Shown: one piece after another, positions 19,129 to 31,304 of the stretch
Numbering within the stretch: the stretch's first letter is position 1
Layout of the letters: every line of letters starts with the position of its first letter
From: Stictocephala bisonia
Lineage: Eukaryota > Arthropoda > Insecta > Hemiptera > Membracidae
NCBI GenBank assembly: GCA_035578905.1
Contig: JAQJVL010000691.1
Coordinates: 124,001-188,000 of the forward strand
Reading direction: 5' to 3'
Length of the DNA: 64,000 bases
Program-made: the position numbers and the translations under genes
Notes under the pieces: model-generated
Seen by the model: the letters and a program-made list of their open reading frames with translations, nothing else
Databases searched by the model: none
Told to the model about the DNA's origin: nothing

Positions 19129-20051
19129 TGTGACGTTTTTTTATTTGTCCTAATTTATAAATAATTAATCGCTATGTGGGTTTTACAAATAAGCAACACG
19201 ATATACTAAGCAATTACTAAATTTATTGAATATATAAAATTAACTTATTATAATTAAATGGATTATTTCCTTAACTTTACTATTGTGAAAAGTACAATTT
19301 ACTATTAGGCCTACTGTTACAATTAAACTAATTTATATTTACAATCTTAGATGGCATCAATAATTACAACTACTAATTGCAAAGTGACTTTACTAAATTC
19401 CCTTCTTTTAATTACAATTCCTAGCTCTATAAAGTGGCTTTCCTAGATTCTCTACTATTATTTACAATTACTAACTATAAAGTGACTCTACTAGATTCCT
19501 ACTATTATTTACAATTACTGACTACTAAATGACTTTACTAGATTCCCTACTACCTACAGTCCAAAGCTAACAGTTCACTCACAGTTTCTTCAGTGTCCCT
19601 TCAGAAGTCGTCCACAAGTACCGCACTGCTCCTTCGTTGATCCCCACAACGAACCACTCACCGGTAACTTCTCCGTAGACCACTTCACTATACTCGGACA
19701 CTTCACTCGCACTGTAGAACTGTCTCACTGTCGCTGCAAACACCCGGGCTGTAGACTCTAGACTCACTGACTGACTGACTGACTGACTGACTAGCGCTGG
19801 TATCCGGGCCGTATATATCACCTGCAGGTCTCCATCTAGAAGCTTCTTGAATTCCCCTGCGTCCGAAGTTCCATGACAGAGCTGGCTCGTCAACCCAGAA
19901 GATTCTAGAAGTCTATTGAAGAGGTAAAGGGGCGTTCATGCGTAAGCCATTGTGCCCCAAAGGTTGTAAACAAGCAGGGCAGATGGTCAGCGACCCATCC
20001 ATTACTTCCGCATCACCGGTTCCCAGGATAGAGGCCACTCTAGATGTCATA
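19129..20051 (-). repeat. LTR3, the 5' LTR of the array (923 bp)
   Basis: It matches LTR2 except at its outer end, where CGGAATGTCACA is CTAGATGTCATA, so the terminal CA has become TA. The TATATA box is at 19,812-19,817 with a TCAG run at about 19,766-19,792. This would be the promoter for the intact Gag-Pol frame. The altered terminus would not affect transcription. Confidence 0.92.
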
Positions 20052-20055
20052 ATAA
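20052..20055. repeat. Target-site duplication, right copy (ATAA)
   Basis: It matches 6,937-6,940 when LTR3 is aligned base-for-base with LTR2. Confidence 0.75.
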
Positions 20056-20224
20056 GTTTGGACGTGGTTGAAGCTACCTGTTACTGGGTGTGGCTGTAGT
20101 GTTGTAGCCCAGCTGCTGTGGGGATCGTGGGTGGCAGATTCTCATCTCATAGCGTTCTCTCACTGGTTACCATCAGGCGGACACCACCAGACAAGACCGG
20201 AGTGTCCGTTCACGATCCGTGAAA

Positions 20225-20600
20225 GAGGACAGAACTGAATGTCATGGCCTATTAGCCAAAAATCAGACCAGTTTTTAGTTCGGATCTCCTAGGAACCTTA
20301 GTTCCCTTTTCTAAATGTTATCAGGTGGCAACGAAATTATAGTAGACCGTGTAAAGTAATTTATATGTGATAATTTCATAATAATTGTACTTGTGTTTTT
20401 TTTTTCAAAAACCTTCGTTGCAAAACTCTTTGTTTGAGATTAGGGTGATATTAATAGTCGTACATGGCTGAGTCTAAGTATCAGCTGATGTTAGTAATTA
20501 ACACTTACTACGCTCTTCACTTACATCAAGCACGCTCATTCACAATTCATATTCACACGACATGTCTTCTTTGACGACAGGGGTTCTAGCGATGAATAAC
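20225..20600 (+). repeat. Degenerate pieces of dispersed repeat R
   Basis: AGCCAAAAATCAGACCAG and CCTTAGTTCCC at about 20,250-20,310, then CTACGCTCTTCACTTAC and CATATTCACACGACA at about 20,505-20,560, recall the ordered blocks of repeat R (copies at 4,500, 22,665 and 46,370). Confidence 0.35.
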
Positions 20601-21064
20601 ACTTATTATCAATTATTATTCATTTTGATGACGTGTTTGTACAAATTCTAAAGATCTGTTAAGGGATAGGTGTGCATTTATTTTACCCAGGTTGAGTTAA
20701 AATATGTCTTATATAGATAGTCCGAAACGCTTAATGGTTACTGAAAAACGAGCAACCATGGTTCATACAGTGGAAGAGTATAGATTAAATAGTAGAGGTT
20801 GCAAAATGGGATATAAAAATTATCGTGATAGTAAAGACATTAGCTTTTCATACATGATAATAAGTTTAATTAAAGTTCATTAAACAATTAATAAGTCTTG
20901 ATGTATAGCATTTGTGCCAAATTTCAACACTACCTTTTATGATTGCCGAGGAAAAATTATACTGTAAAAAACACAGACGGACAGACATATGTTTATAAGA
21001 ACATTTTGGTTTGTTTTGACCCCAGAAACAACCTCCGGAACGTTGTCCCAAATATTTCTATTAC

Positions 21065-21698
21065 ACCCTGTATAATTCGTGAAGCCGTTTTTTGTCAACG
21101 CAACTCCTCCCTTATTTCTAAACTAATTTAAATGGTTGAGGTATCAACAAATTTGCCGCTGTTCTTAGTAATGCAACAAGGTCTTAATTCTTCAATATTT
21201 TCACCCTGAAGGGTATGGGAAGCCCTCAAAGTACGTTTTACGGCCATAAGAATAACAAGGAGAGAGATTTTAATCAATCGAAAAGTAACAGCTGTTGGAA
21301 TGTAAATAATGATTTTCAAAACGCTTTAATAGTGTTTTGATGTTTTTAATATTGAGGAGGTTAGAGATTTTATAATGTTAAACCAGGGGAGGTTCTAAGT
21401 ATGGGTTTCTAAGTATGGGATCTAAGTATTGACATTCGATTATAGGGCTTCGCTTTACTGGATTTGGAAGGTTACAATTGTAATCTAATGCAATTATTTT
21501 ATTTACTTAAATAATCTTCAACAGTTAAACAAAAACAAATAAAATGAACACATTTTGAATAGGCTGAGTAATATCATTAGGTGTTTGTACTAATAAATAG
21601 GCAACGTCGTATTTGTAGTACTGTAATCGCAGACCGAGGTGTAACGGGCGCAGTGAGTGACGGGATTGGCATGCGAAGCGTGCAGAGGTGTCCCCTAG
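21065..21698 (+). mobile_element. Non-autonomous Helitron, family A
   Basis: The 3' end has a GCATGC-GAA-GCGTGC hairpin, then AGAGGTGTCCCCTAG, then a T flank: the Helitron hallmark of a hairpin near CTRR inserted before T. The 5' end is less clear, but TTTTTTGTCAACGCAACTC matches the 5' subterminal sequence of the family A copy at 45,403-46,105. Internal blocks (CAGTTAAACAAAAACAAAT, AATATCATTAGGTGTTT) recur in the copy at 47,254-47,838. It has no Rep/helicase coding. Confidence 0.7.
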
Positions 21699-21699
21699 T

Positions 21700-22660
21700 A
21701 CTCGTATATTATATGTACCTCATGTAATAATGTGCATGTACAAGATTGTTATATTTAATTATAAATGTTCAAAATAGCGTCTTTGAATCTTATATTTTTA
21801 TTTGATGTTGTGTTGTCGATTTTAGGCAACATGAAGTCAATATTTATGGAGCAACTGTTACTGCGGACAATTCGCAATTATTATATTCTTTATTATGACT
21901 CTTCTAAAGTCATTATCTTCATCATTAAATTAATTCTCAAAATTCAAAAGATGAAAATTGACTAATACATTTCAGGTTCATACATAACACAGATTTTCTA
22001 TCTTGTAAAATAAAATAAACAAATAAATACAAAAAATAGTTTTAGTAGAATGGTTGACACTTACTCTCCTTGAGGACTTCGTGCGTAAGCAGTTATGACT
22101 TGCACAATCAGGCTTAGTGTAATGAACGAGCAATGATACTTACAACATGACATTATGTAATAGACGTTTTTATACCGACCAATCATTGAGTAGGAACTTG
22201 AAGAATTTATGTGTCGGCTAAAGTACCGTTAAGTGTAATAAGAATACGAGAGGTAAAAAATTAGTTCAATTCTTTAAAAGACACGCTTGAATCACTATAA
22301 AACTTGTCGATGAACTATTTCAACGTCTTCCTTAATAGTTTTGCTGTACATTTCATGTTAGTTACACTTTCACAGCAGTGTTTTGCACTTCAAGCAGACA
22401 GTACACATTGATTATGATAAACTCATAAAGAATAAAATCAATTAAAAATTTTTTGTGGTTTTGAATAAAATGTATTCTCTTAAGTGTTTACCACCTTGTT
22501 ATCACATATTTTGACAAATTTCCTTCTTTTAAGCATCAGAAGAGACAAAAACTTGAAACAGTTTTGCATTTTATTTTTTATATTTATATTAGCTATTATC
22601 ATTGCTATTTTAGATGTGTGATATAGTGTAATTTTCTTGCAAAAGAAATTTTATTAGATA
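21700..22660. other. AT-rich sequence, nothing recognised
   Basis: Short chance frames only. Confidence 0.5.
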
Positions 22661-22664
22661 TCAC

Positions 22665-22930
22665 ATTAGAGAAGTGTCGGGTGTCCATGTTGGATGGTAG
22701 TCAAGATTAATATGTTGTGTAAGGAAGAACATGAGTATCATGCTTGTCAGTTAGCTGAAAATCAGACCAACACTACGTGGTTCGGATTCCACGTAACCTA
22801 AAGCTGTAGGTTCCTTAGTTGACCTAGACTCGTTCTCTACACTCTTTACTCTCGCCGAAGGGCGAATATTCTTCCTTCATATTCGCCCATATCTTGACGA
22901 TCGGCGTCTGAATGAATGGATTAATAATTA
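22665..22930 (+). repeat. Dispersed repeat family R, copy 2
   Basis: The best-preserved copy. It has AATCAGACCAACACT, a perfect ACGTGG-8 nt-CCACGT hairpin at about 22,775-22,794, TGTAGGTTCCTTAGTTG, and CATATTCGCCCATATCTTG. The last block recurs in reverse at about 52,203-52,240. Confidence 0.6.
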
Positions 22931-23097
22931 GGGTTACAACCACCTTTGATATGAGTGTTACAAAATTCTTAGTAACACAAGTTAAAAATGTCAGTATTTC
23001 AATGTTAATTAGTAAGTTATTTATGTAATTTATATATTAAAGTTATTGTTGATTTTAATTTGAATCAATGTAAAACATTGACTGGGCGTCAATATTA

Positions 23098-24083
23098 TAC
23101 AGGATGAGTTTTAAGTTACACTCTAACTTGTTTCCAATTTTTTTTAAAAATAAGCCCTTAAATTAATATTAACGAACTATACATTTTGTGTTTCAATGTT
23201 TTAAGGGATTATTTGTGGAGATCTAGAAGTCAACTTTAAAATTTTAAATGGGAAATGGGTCATGTGATGTGTAATTTAACACAATTTTCAAGCTTTAAAG
23301 TAAAGAGTAGTCAGCATTTAAAAATGATGTGTTGTTTTAGTTTTAATTTATTTTGTTATTTGGACCTTTTCCACTACCATTACTTTGCTTAGGTTATGTT
23401 AGCTTTGGTTTGTTTATGTTAGAATTGTACAGGTTATGTTATGTAATGTTAGGTTTGGCTAGGTTAGGTTAGTTTTGTTTAGGTCATATTAGGTTTAGTT
23501 ATGTAATGTTAGGTTTGGCTAGGTTAGGTTAGTTTTGCTTAGGTTATATTAGGTTTAGTTATGTAATGTTAGGTTTGGCTGGTTAGGTTAGTTTTGTTTA
23601 GGTTATATTAGGTTTAGTTATATAATGTTAGGTTTGGTTTCGTTATGGTAAGTTAACCTAAGCTATGGTTATGATAGTGAACTAACAGAGAAGATCCTAT
23701 TATTTTATTTAACTATCCACCACCTATGTATTTTCCTAATTATGTGTTTTTTTATGGATAAAACAAAACTAGATTTGTATTTTTAGGTATTTTTTTGTTT
23801 TGGAATTGACAAGTCACTTTTAATCAAGAAAATACATAGACGACGATCAATTAAACAAATTAACAAAACAATTTATAAGTAATTAACGACACATCTTTTA
23901 AAATCCTGATTTACTATCTTCTGCAGCTTAAAATGCAGTTTTAAGGGACATATCATGTGATCACCTTCCCATTTAGCATTTTGAATATTGAACCACTCTA
24001 AATGACTTATTTAAAAAGCAGCTCTTTTATAAACTGTGGAAACAAGTTCCAGAATATATACAAGTAGACTTACTCTGTGTACA
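23098..24083. mobile_element. Candidate DNA transposon with long degenerate inverted ends
   Basis: Left and right arms share, in inverted orientation, ACTTGTTTCC, TTAAGGGA and AAATGGGAA..TCA(C)ATGTGAT-type blocks over about 180 bp. There is no coding sequence. The interior contains the TTAGG-like array. Confidence 0.4.
23390..23650 (+). repeat. TTAGG-like array in ~60-bp higher-order units
   Basis: About four units of roughly 60 bp are built from GTTAGGTTTGGCTAGGTTAG and TTTTGTTTAGGTTATATTAG-like blocks. They look like a decayed (TTAGG)n tract reamplified in longer units. Confidence 0.7.
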
Positions 24084-24345
24084 CTTCACACTTCAGTATA
24101 ATAAATATACTGTATAATGTCCGTAAGTGGTAACACCATACTTAAACCTGAAATCCAAGTACACATTATCAGCCGCGCACTACTGTTAGTACAATATCGT
24201 ATACAGTTCTGGTAATCGATTGGATTTTTAAAATGTTTATCGATATACAGTAGACCAATTCAATATAATACTTATAACGTCTAATTACATTGTAGCAGAG
24301 ACTTCTGGTGTTATTACCTCCCCCGCAATCAGAGAAGATATAAAC

Positions 24346-24376
24346 AGCGTTCGCTTTCTTATGGCCGTAGCGAACG
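24346..24376. repeat. Hairpin GCGTTCGCT / AGCGAACGC
   Basis: A 9-bp perfect inverted repeat with a 13-nt loop. A diverged copy of the whole motif, including TTTCTTATRGCC, is at about 56,107-56,140, so it belongs to a small dispersed family. Confidence 0.55.
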
Positions 24377-24462
24377 CCTAAGTGGCAGTTATAAATATAT
24401 TTAAACTAATGTACAATTTAATACATCTTTATGAATAACTGCAAGGTTTATCCATGAGGATT

Positions 24463-24483
24463 GGGGGGGGGGGGGTGGGGGGG
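24463..24483 (+). repeat. Poly(G) tract: G13-T-G7
   Basis: A homopolymer run followed by more G-rich sequence to about 24,494. It is able to form a G-quadruplex and is prone to length error in assembly. Confidence 0.9.
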
Positions 24484-24699
24484 TAAGGGAGGGACTGTGA
24501 AGACGCCGGCCCAGCCATCGCTGCCATACTCGACACACAATTAGAGCACTATTGGATGTGACCTCTGTTTCATTCTTCTCTGTGCCACCCCTTTGACGAC
24601 CCTTCCGTGTACCATCATATGTACGTTTTAAGCTGTAGAATATGAAAGATTTCCGTCCTGTTTCTGTGTGACACATTCTGTTTGTCACATTTCAAGATC

Positions 24700-25115
24700 T
24701 CTCTTGGTCTCAGCTGTCGAGGGACGGTGAGCCGTGCACTGTAACCAACAAAGCTTAACAACAATACAAACGCCGGTGACACGATCTATCTAAGAGCCAA
24801 TAAACTACTGATAGGATCAGCGCCGACACGAACGAATGTAACAGTTTCATTAGTGTTAAAATTAAAAAATACAGATTGTTTAAGTTTTTTTCTTCAAAAC
24901 TATTAAATTAGTACTGATTTACATTTAATAAAATAATGTGGTAAATTCGGAAATTTAGGTTTCTATTTTAGTAATAAAGAGAAAAAATTATAATAATGAC
25001 TCTTATATGGCTTAAATACGAATATTTAATTTAGGCCATAATATAAATACAAATGTGCCATATCACAATTTTCAAACAAAACGTTATATTAAATAAATTC
25101 ATTTTAGCCCAAGGA
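24700..25115. other. AT-rich sequence, nothing recognised
   Basis: No gene or repeat signal was noticed. Confidence 0.5.
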
Positions 25116-25117
25116 TT

Positions 25118-25340
25118 CGTTTTTGACTATTTTATTTATAATACCCGATGATAATATCCGATCAAATCATTCCACCCACCCATTTATTACAAAATATTCC
25201 GTCTGAGAATGCCGGTTGCCAAACACCAACGCTTATCACCAATATCCGATAATATCCGATGAATAAATTGAATACAATGGATGAATGACCATTGAAAAGG
25301 ATCGCTGACGAAGGTATTATAAATAAAATAGTCAAAAACG
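25118..25340. mobile_element. MITE with perfect 28-bp inverted ends (223 bp)
   Basis: Positions 25,118-25,145 and 25,313-25,340 are exact reverse complements over 28 bp. The interior contains several AATATCCGAT repeats. An inverted partial copy of the interior (about 25,165-25,245) lies at 25,978-26,068, next to the satellite. Confidence 0.8.
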
Positions 25341-25977
25341 TTATAGATGTCAGGTTCTTTCCCTATGTATAATTATATGCTCATCACTTGTTAGTTACTT
25401 GGGAATCGTCTCAATGTGTTACTTTTATCTTGTTTGCGATTACAGTATAGTGCCGTCTTTAATACAGCATTAACTCGCTTCGGTCGTTGGGGGATTCGTC
25501 CCAGCCCCCATAGGGGTCTCAGTGATTTTTTAAAGTATGGAATCATTTAAGTGTATTTATAAAAAACAGTATAAGTAAATTCCATATTGAAAAAGATTGC
25601 AACTTGAAACTCCAGCTAAATATTTTGGAGTGCCTATATTTGACTACAAATTATTTCGGGTGGCTTGCCATAATGATCCAAAATGACCCAAGTAGGTCAA
25701 TGGCTACCCCAGTCAATCATATGTGTCTCCATAAAATTATCATGGTCTGGTAAATAGGGTCAGCAGCTACTCGAGTTGATCATGGTTAAACAAGTTTTCA
25801 GAAAAATATAATAACCTAATTAAAGGGGACAAAAATATGATACTTTTATATTGTAAAATATCATTCTACAAGTACAGCGGAGTTGTCTGAAGAGCGTTTC
25901 TCAATCTTGAGCAATCACTTACCGTTATCAGGTGTTTGATAACGGAAGCAAACTGTGACAGGTGAGATAGTGACAAT

Positions 25978-26068
25978 TATGATTGGTGATAAGCGTTGGT
26001 GTTGGGCAACCGGCATTCTCAGACGGAATATTTTGTAATAAATGGGTGGGTGGAATGATTTGATCGCT
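25978..26068. repeat. Inverted partial copy of the 25,118 MITE
   Basis: It matches the reverse complement of about 25,160-25,245 (GGTGATAAGCGTTGGTGTTG, then AATGGGTGGGTGG). It ends 12 bp before the satellite array starts. Confidence 0.8.
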
Positions 26069-26080
26069 GTTAAATGGTCA

Positions 26081-28641
26081 ATAACAAGAGTTGGCACCAA
26101 AATACACCGCCCTACTCTCAATAACAAGAGTTGGTACCAAAGTACACCGCTATAATCTCAATCACAGGAGTTGGTACCGAAGTACACCACACTACTCTCA
26201 ATCACAAGAGTTGGTACCAAAGAACACCGCCCTACTCTCAATCACAAGAGTTGGTACTAAAGTACACCGCCCTACTCTCAATCACAAGAGTTGGTACCAA
26301 AGTACAACACCCTATTCTCAATCACAAGAGTTGGTACCAAAGTACACCACACTACTCTCAATCACAAGAGTTGGTACCAAAGTTCACCACACTACTCTCA
26401 ATCACAAGAGTCGGTACCAAAGTACACCGCCCTACTCTCAACCACAAGAGTTGGTAAGAAAGTACACCACACTACTCTCAATCAAAAGAGTTGGTACCAA
26501 AGTACAACACCCTACTCTCAATCACAAGAGTTGGTACCAAAGTACACCACCCTACTCAAAATCACAAGAGTTGGTACCAAAGTACACCACAGTACTCTCA
26601 ATCACAAGAGTTGGTACCAAAGTACACCACCCTACTCTCAATCACAAGAGTTGGTACCAAAGTACACCACCCTACTCTCAATCACAAGAGTTGGTACCAA
26701 AGTACAACACCCTACTCTCAATCACAAGAGTTGGTACAAAAGTACACCACAGTACTCTCAATCACAAGAGTTGGTACCAAAGTACACCACACTACTCTCA
26801 ATCACAAGAGTTGGTACCAAAGTACAACACCCTACTCTCAATCACAAGAGATGGTACCAAAGTACACCACAGTACTCTCAATCACAAGAGTTGGTACCAA
26901 AGTACACCACACTACTCTCAATCACAAGAGTTGGTACTAAAGTACAACACCCTACTCTCAATCACAAGAGTTGGTACCAAAGTACACCACAGTACTCTCA
27001 ATCACAAGAGTTGGTACCAAAGTACACCACAGTACTCTCAACCACAAGAGTTGGTACCAAAGTACACCACACTACTCTCAATCACAAGAGTTGGTACCAA
27101 AGTACACCTCCCTACTCTCAATCACAAGAGTTGGTACCAAAGTACACCACAGTACTCTCAATCACAAGAGTTGGTACCAAAGTACACCACCCTACTCTCA
27201 ATCACAAGAGTTGGTACAAAAGTACACCACAGTACTCTCAATCACAAGAGTTGGTACCAAAGTACACCACACTACTCTCAATCACAAGAGTTGGTACCAA
27301 AGTACAACACCCTACTCTCAATCACAAGAGTTGGTACCAAAGTACACCACCCTACTCTCAATCACAAGAGTTGGTACCAAAGTACACCACCCTACTCTCA
27401 ATCACAAGAGTTGGTACCAAAGTACACCACAGTACTCTCAATCACAAGAGTTGGTACCAAAGTACACCACAGTACTCTCAATCACAAGAGTTGGTACCAA
27501 AGTACACCACCCTACTCTCAATCACAAGAGTTGGTACCAAAGTACACCACAGTACTCTCAATCACAAGAGTTGGTACCAAAGTACACCACCCTACTCTCA
27601 ATCACAAGAGTTGGTACCAAAGTACACCACCCTACTCTCAATCACAAGAGTTGGTACCAAAGTACACCACAGTACTCTCAATCACAAGAGTTGGTACCAA
27701 AGTACACCACACTACTCTCAATCACAAGAGTTGGTACCAAAGTACAACACCCTACTCTCAATCACAAGAGTTGGTACCAAAGTACACCACAGTACTCTCA
27801 ATCACAAGAGTTGGTACCAAAGTACACCACACTACTCTCAATCACAAGAGTTGGTACCAAAGTACAACACCCTACTCTCAATCACAAGAGTTGGTACCAA
27901 AGTACACCACAGTACTCTCAATCACAAGAGTTGGTACCAAAGTACACCACCCTACTCTCAATCACAAGAGTTGGTACCAAAGTACACCACCCTACTCTCA
28001 ATCACAAGAGTTGGTACCAAAGTACACCACAGTACTCTCAATCACAAGAGTTGGTACCAAAGTACACCACACTACTCTCAATCACAAGAGTTGGTACCAA
28101 AGTACACCACAGTACTCTCAATCACAAGAGTTGGTACCAAAGTACACCACACTACTCTCAATCACAAGAGTTGGTACCAAAGTACAACACCCTACTCTCA
28201 ATCACAAGAGTTGGTACCAAAGTACAACACCCTACTCTCAATCACAAGAGTTGGTACCAAAGTACACCACAGTACTCTCAATCACAAGAGTTGGTACCAA
28301 AGTACATCACAGTACTCTCAATCACAAGAGTTGGTACCAAAGTACACCACCCTACTCTCAATCACAAGAGTTGGTACCAAAGTACACCACCAGTACTCTC
28401 AATCACAAGAGGTGGTACCAAAGTACACCACAGTACTCTCAATCACAAGAGTTGGTACCAAAGTACACCACCCTACTCTCAATCACAAGAGTTGGTACCA
28501 AAGTACACCACCCTACTCTCAATCACATGAGTTGGTACCAAAGTACACCACAGTACTCTCAATCACAAGAGTTGGTACCAAAGTACACCACCCTACTCTC
28601 AATCACAAGAGATGGTACCAAAGTACACCACCCTACTTTCA
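26081..28641. repeat. 40-bp satellite, 64 units
   Basis: Tandem 40-bp units have the core ACAAGAGTTGGTACCAAAG and a variable CCACCCT/CCACAGT/CCACACT/AACACCC block. One unit (about 28,390) has 41 bp. No plus-strand frame has a stop, so all three frames give the same 40-residue cyclic peptide (KSWYQST...ITRVGTK) over up to 893 codons. The left ten units are more diverged (CCGCCC variants), the right units nearly uniform. A stop-free 40-bp unit explains the long frames; there is no sign that the peptide is conserved for function. Confidence 0.97.
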
Positions 28642-28649
28642 ACCAGACT

Positions 28650-30260
28650 TACAAAACTAATTTGATCCATACCAATTGTTGTCATTGGTTTTGGTATACT
28701 TTTATTGTTTTATTAAATTTTACTCATTGTTGTGTCTTTTATATTTATTTTATATTTAGAGATGATTATTAAGACTGTGGGCCTAACCTATGAAATATAA
28801 GTTATCATATTGAAGATATAATTTCTTTTCTGAGTTTATGTTTTTAATTTTTTTTATTACCTCTTAGAACAGCCAAATAAACGTTATTGCACGAACCATA
28901 TTTCCATTCAACGCGATTTGGTCGTGCAAGCTCTCATCTGCTCTGTATTACAATCAAATTTATTTAACTAATTGGGACAAAGTGAGGTTTTAGTACACAG
29001 TACAACATCTGTAAAACAGAATTCTTACCCGTATCGTCCCAAGTATTTAATGCAATTTTATTTCGTTCCTAATTTATTTTGAAATTGTAATTAGTATTTA
29101 ACGCATTGCAGAAAATAAATAGTTTTCATTTCTGTACTCTTTATAAAAATTCTAGATAGAAAGTTAGTTTTTTGATGTAAACATTGTTCGGATATTTTTA
29201 AATAAAATATATTTTCATTCAAAGTAATAAATTTAAAATAACTGATACGTCTCAAATGTTGTCTAACGTTCATGAAATAAAGAATCCGTTTATTTTTATT
29301 TTGTAACATAATGTTATAAATCATGTTGTCTACTGCACATGCGTGTTGTATGTGCTTGAATTTCTCTGTCTTCAAGATTATATGTAATAAGTTTCCATAT
29401 AAGTCAATTATTGATAAATAAAACATAAATTTTAATAACTAACTGTATTGGATTTGTTTTATTTCATTTTACTATTTTACAGTAGTAATTTTTTAACGTA
29501 TAGAACTAAATAAAATCAAATTAATCTTTATTACACAAAAATAAACAACTTTCTAATACAATAAAATGGAAAAATTATTTAATAAAACCCGTAAGTATGT
29601 ATATAGAATGTGTTCAGGTGTAAAAAATATACATACCGTGTTCATATGTGTATATTACGAAAACGTATAATTTACCGATCTCAATTGCATATTGGCATTT
29701 ATTATTTAATTTTGTAAAAAAAAGCAAAAAAAGCAACAAGAAAATAGGTGATATAGCTGTAATCAAAGATCCAATTATAAAAGATTTAATTCTATATAGA
29801 CAACATTTAATTATCTTCAAAAATATAAATACACTGAATCGTCTTAGCATGCCTACACACAAGTGCTGTGAATCATACATAAACTATTCGCATTGCTATA
29901 TATGATTTATATGTCAATTTACTTTGTATTTAAACTCTAAGATTAAATTTACTACTAAAATTTATGTCCTAATGCTTTAGTTACCTTCACTTTTACTTTG
30001 TTTAAGAAACTAATAACAACTACTTGAATAAAAACACTTAATTATTATTTGTTAGCGATTCTCTTAAAAACACAATTTCCTTCCTTATTTAACAAAAGAA
30101 ATGTACGTATCCTAACACAGTACGGTATAAAATACAATACATAAAATTATTACAATACGAATGGTTTAGCATTTACTTTTTGAAAATATAAAAAACCTTA
30201 GGAATCCTGTAGAATGTTAAAATTATGACTATTATCTTATAAACAAAAAGGTTAATTATA
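28650..30260. other. AT-rich sequence, nothing recognised
   Basis: Several short chance frames (for example 29,091-29,426) have Ile/Tyr/Lys-rich products typical of AT-rich non-coding DNA. Confidence 0.55.
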
Positions 30261-30264
30261 TTTA

Positions 30265-30842
30265 CTAGGGGACACCCCTGCACGCTTTGGGTGCCAACTC
30301 CAGCTCTCGCTGCGCTCGATACACCTCGGCCTTCGGCCTTGGCAAGTGACTTTTGACTAAACTTAGTAGTAGATTAACTATATAAAATAAAATATCAATA
30401 TTAAACTTATTTACAGTATCACACTCACTACTTGCGTTGCTACCTATTTATTAGTATAAAATACCCAATGGCATTACTTAGCCTATTTCAAACGTGTTCA
30501 TTTCATTTGTTTTTGTTTAACAGCTGAAGATTAAACTCTTAATGCATCAATAGGTTAATGTCAAACATACAAAATAAACATGAATATTTATTTACAAAAC
30601 AGCTGTTTTATTTACTAAAATCAACCCAATGTTATTCTTATGGAAAAAAGGAAATTTTGAGGGGCTGTTTGTAAACCTTAGGAACGGAATTTCGAAAAAT
30701 CCTTTACAAGTGGACCCCTTCGATACTAAAGCTAACTTCCTCCAAACTTTCGTGTAAATCCGTTCGGTGATTTTTGATATTTCACGACGAGTGAATGAGT
30801 GAGTGAATCAGTCAGTAGTATTTGGCTTATATAGAATATAGA
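30265..30842 (-). mobile_element. Non-autonomous Helitron, family A (578 bp)
   Basis: Minus-strand reading: host A, then TCTATATTCTATATAAGCC at the 5' end, and a 3' end AGGGGTGTCCCCTAG followed by host T. The hairpin before the end is partly decayed here (GGCACCCAAAGCGTGC). The 5' subterminal sequence includes CACTCACTCATTCACTCG, common in insect Helitrons. The A|T insertion site is intact. No Rep/helicase frame is present. Confidence 0.82.
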
Positions 30843-31304
30843 TTTTACTAAAATTCAAAATGAAAAGTACGACTATACCTGGGAAAACGGAGTCGTATGG
30901 TTTCAAGTAATCCTGTCATTGTTGGAGTTAAATTCCACTGAGCACAGTATCTCTGGGCAAAGGTGGAAGCCGAATAATCACTCGGGAAAACATCTGGATT
31001 ATAATTACTGTAATTTCGTTCGGCATTTTGCGCAATCACCGAGTTTGTAGAACAGGCAGTATCACGATTCAGGTATATATATATAAAAGGCGAAAAAGGT
31101 TAATTCACTTTTCTTGATTGCATGTGGTGGCGTTTAATCGGAAATCATACATGAACGTTGCCTAGTATTTATGATTGAAATTATTAAAATAATAAAGAAT
31201 TTAACATAAAGAATCTAATCTATTTTTTTCACTCAAGTAGCCTATATTTAAATTTAAATCTGTGGTGGTTAATATTTATCTTTTTCATTTTTCCATAAAG
31301 TGTT

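Larger units (their letters stand above)
6941..20051 (-). mobile_element. Tandem Ty3/Gypsy LTR retrotransposon: LTR-internal-LTR-internal-LTR
   Basis: Three LTRs (6,941-7,828; 13,017-13,939; 19,129-20,051) enclose two internal regions that differ at only a handful of visible positions. Transcription runs right to left. Domain order is Gag, protease, RT, RNase H, integrase, so it is Ty3/Gypsy (integrase last), with no envelope-like frame. Corresponding positions in the two units are offset by 6,111-6,112 bp. A single 4-bp duplication flanks the array, which points to one insertion later expanded by unequal exchange between LTRs. The long open frames and near identity of the units indicate recent activity or recent duplication. 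Confidence 0.95.

Noticed and set aside
13951..20051. Envelope gene, which would make the element an errantivirus
   Set aside because: The pol stop codon abuts the polypurine tract and LTR, leaving no room for a third frame.
24401..24688. 95-codon minus frame with a poly-Pro run
   Set aside because: The prolines come from the poly(G) tract; no other support.
26091..28772. Plus-strand frames of 893, 789 and 519 codons as a giant repeat protein
   Set aside because: A stop-free 40-bp unit makes every plus frame open with the same cyclic peptide; there are no flanking exons and no frame preference.
29091..29905. Frames of 85-111 codons at 29.1-29.9 kb
   Set aside because: Low-complexity AT-rich translations on both strands, no motif.
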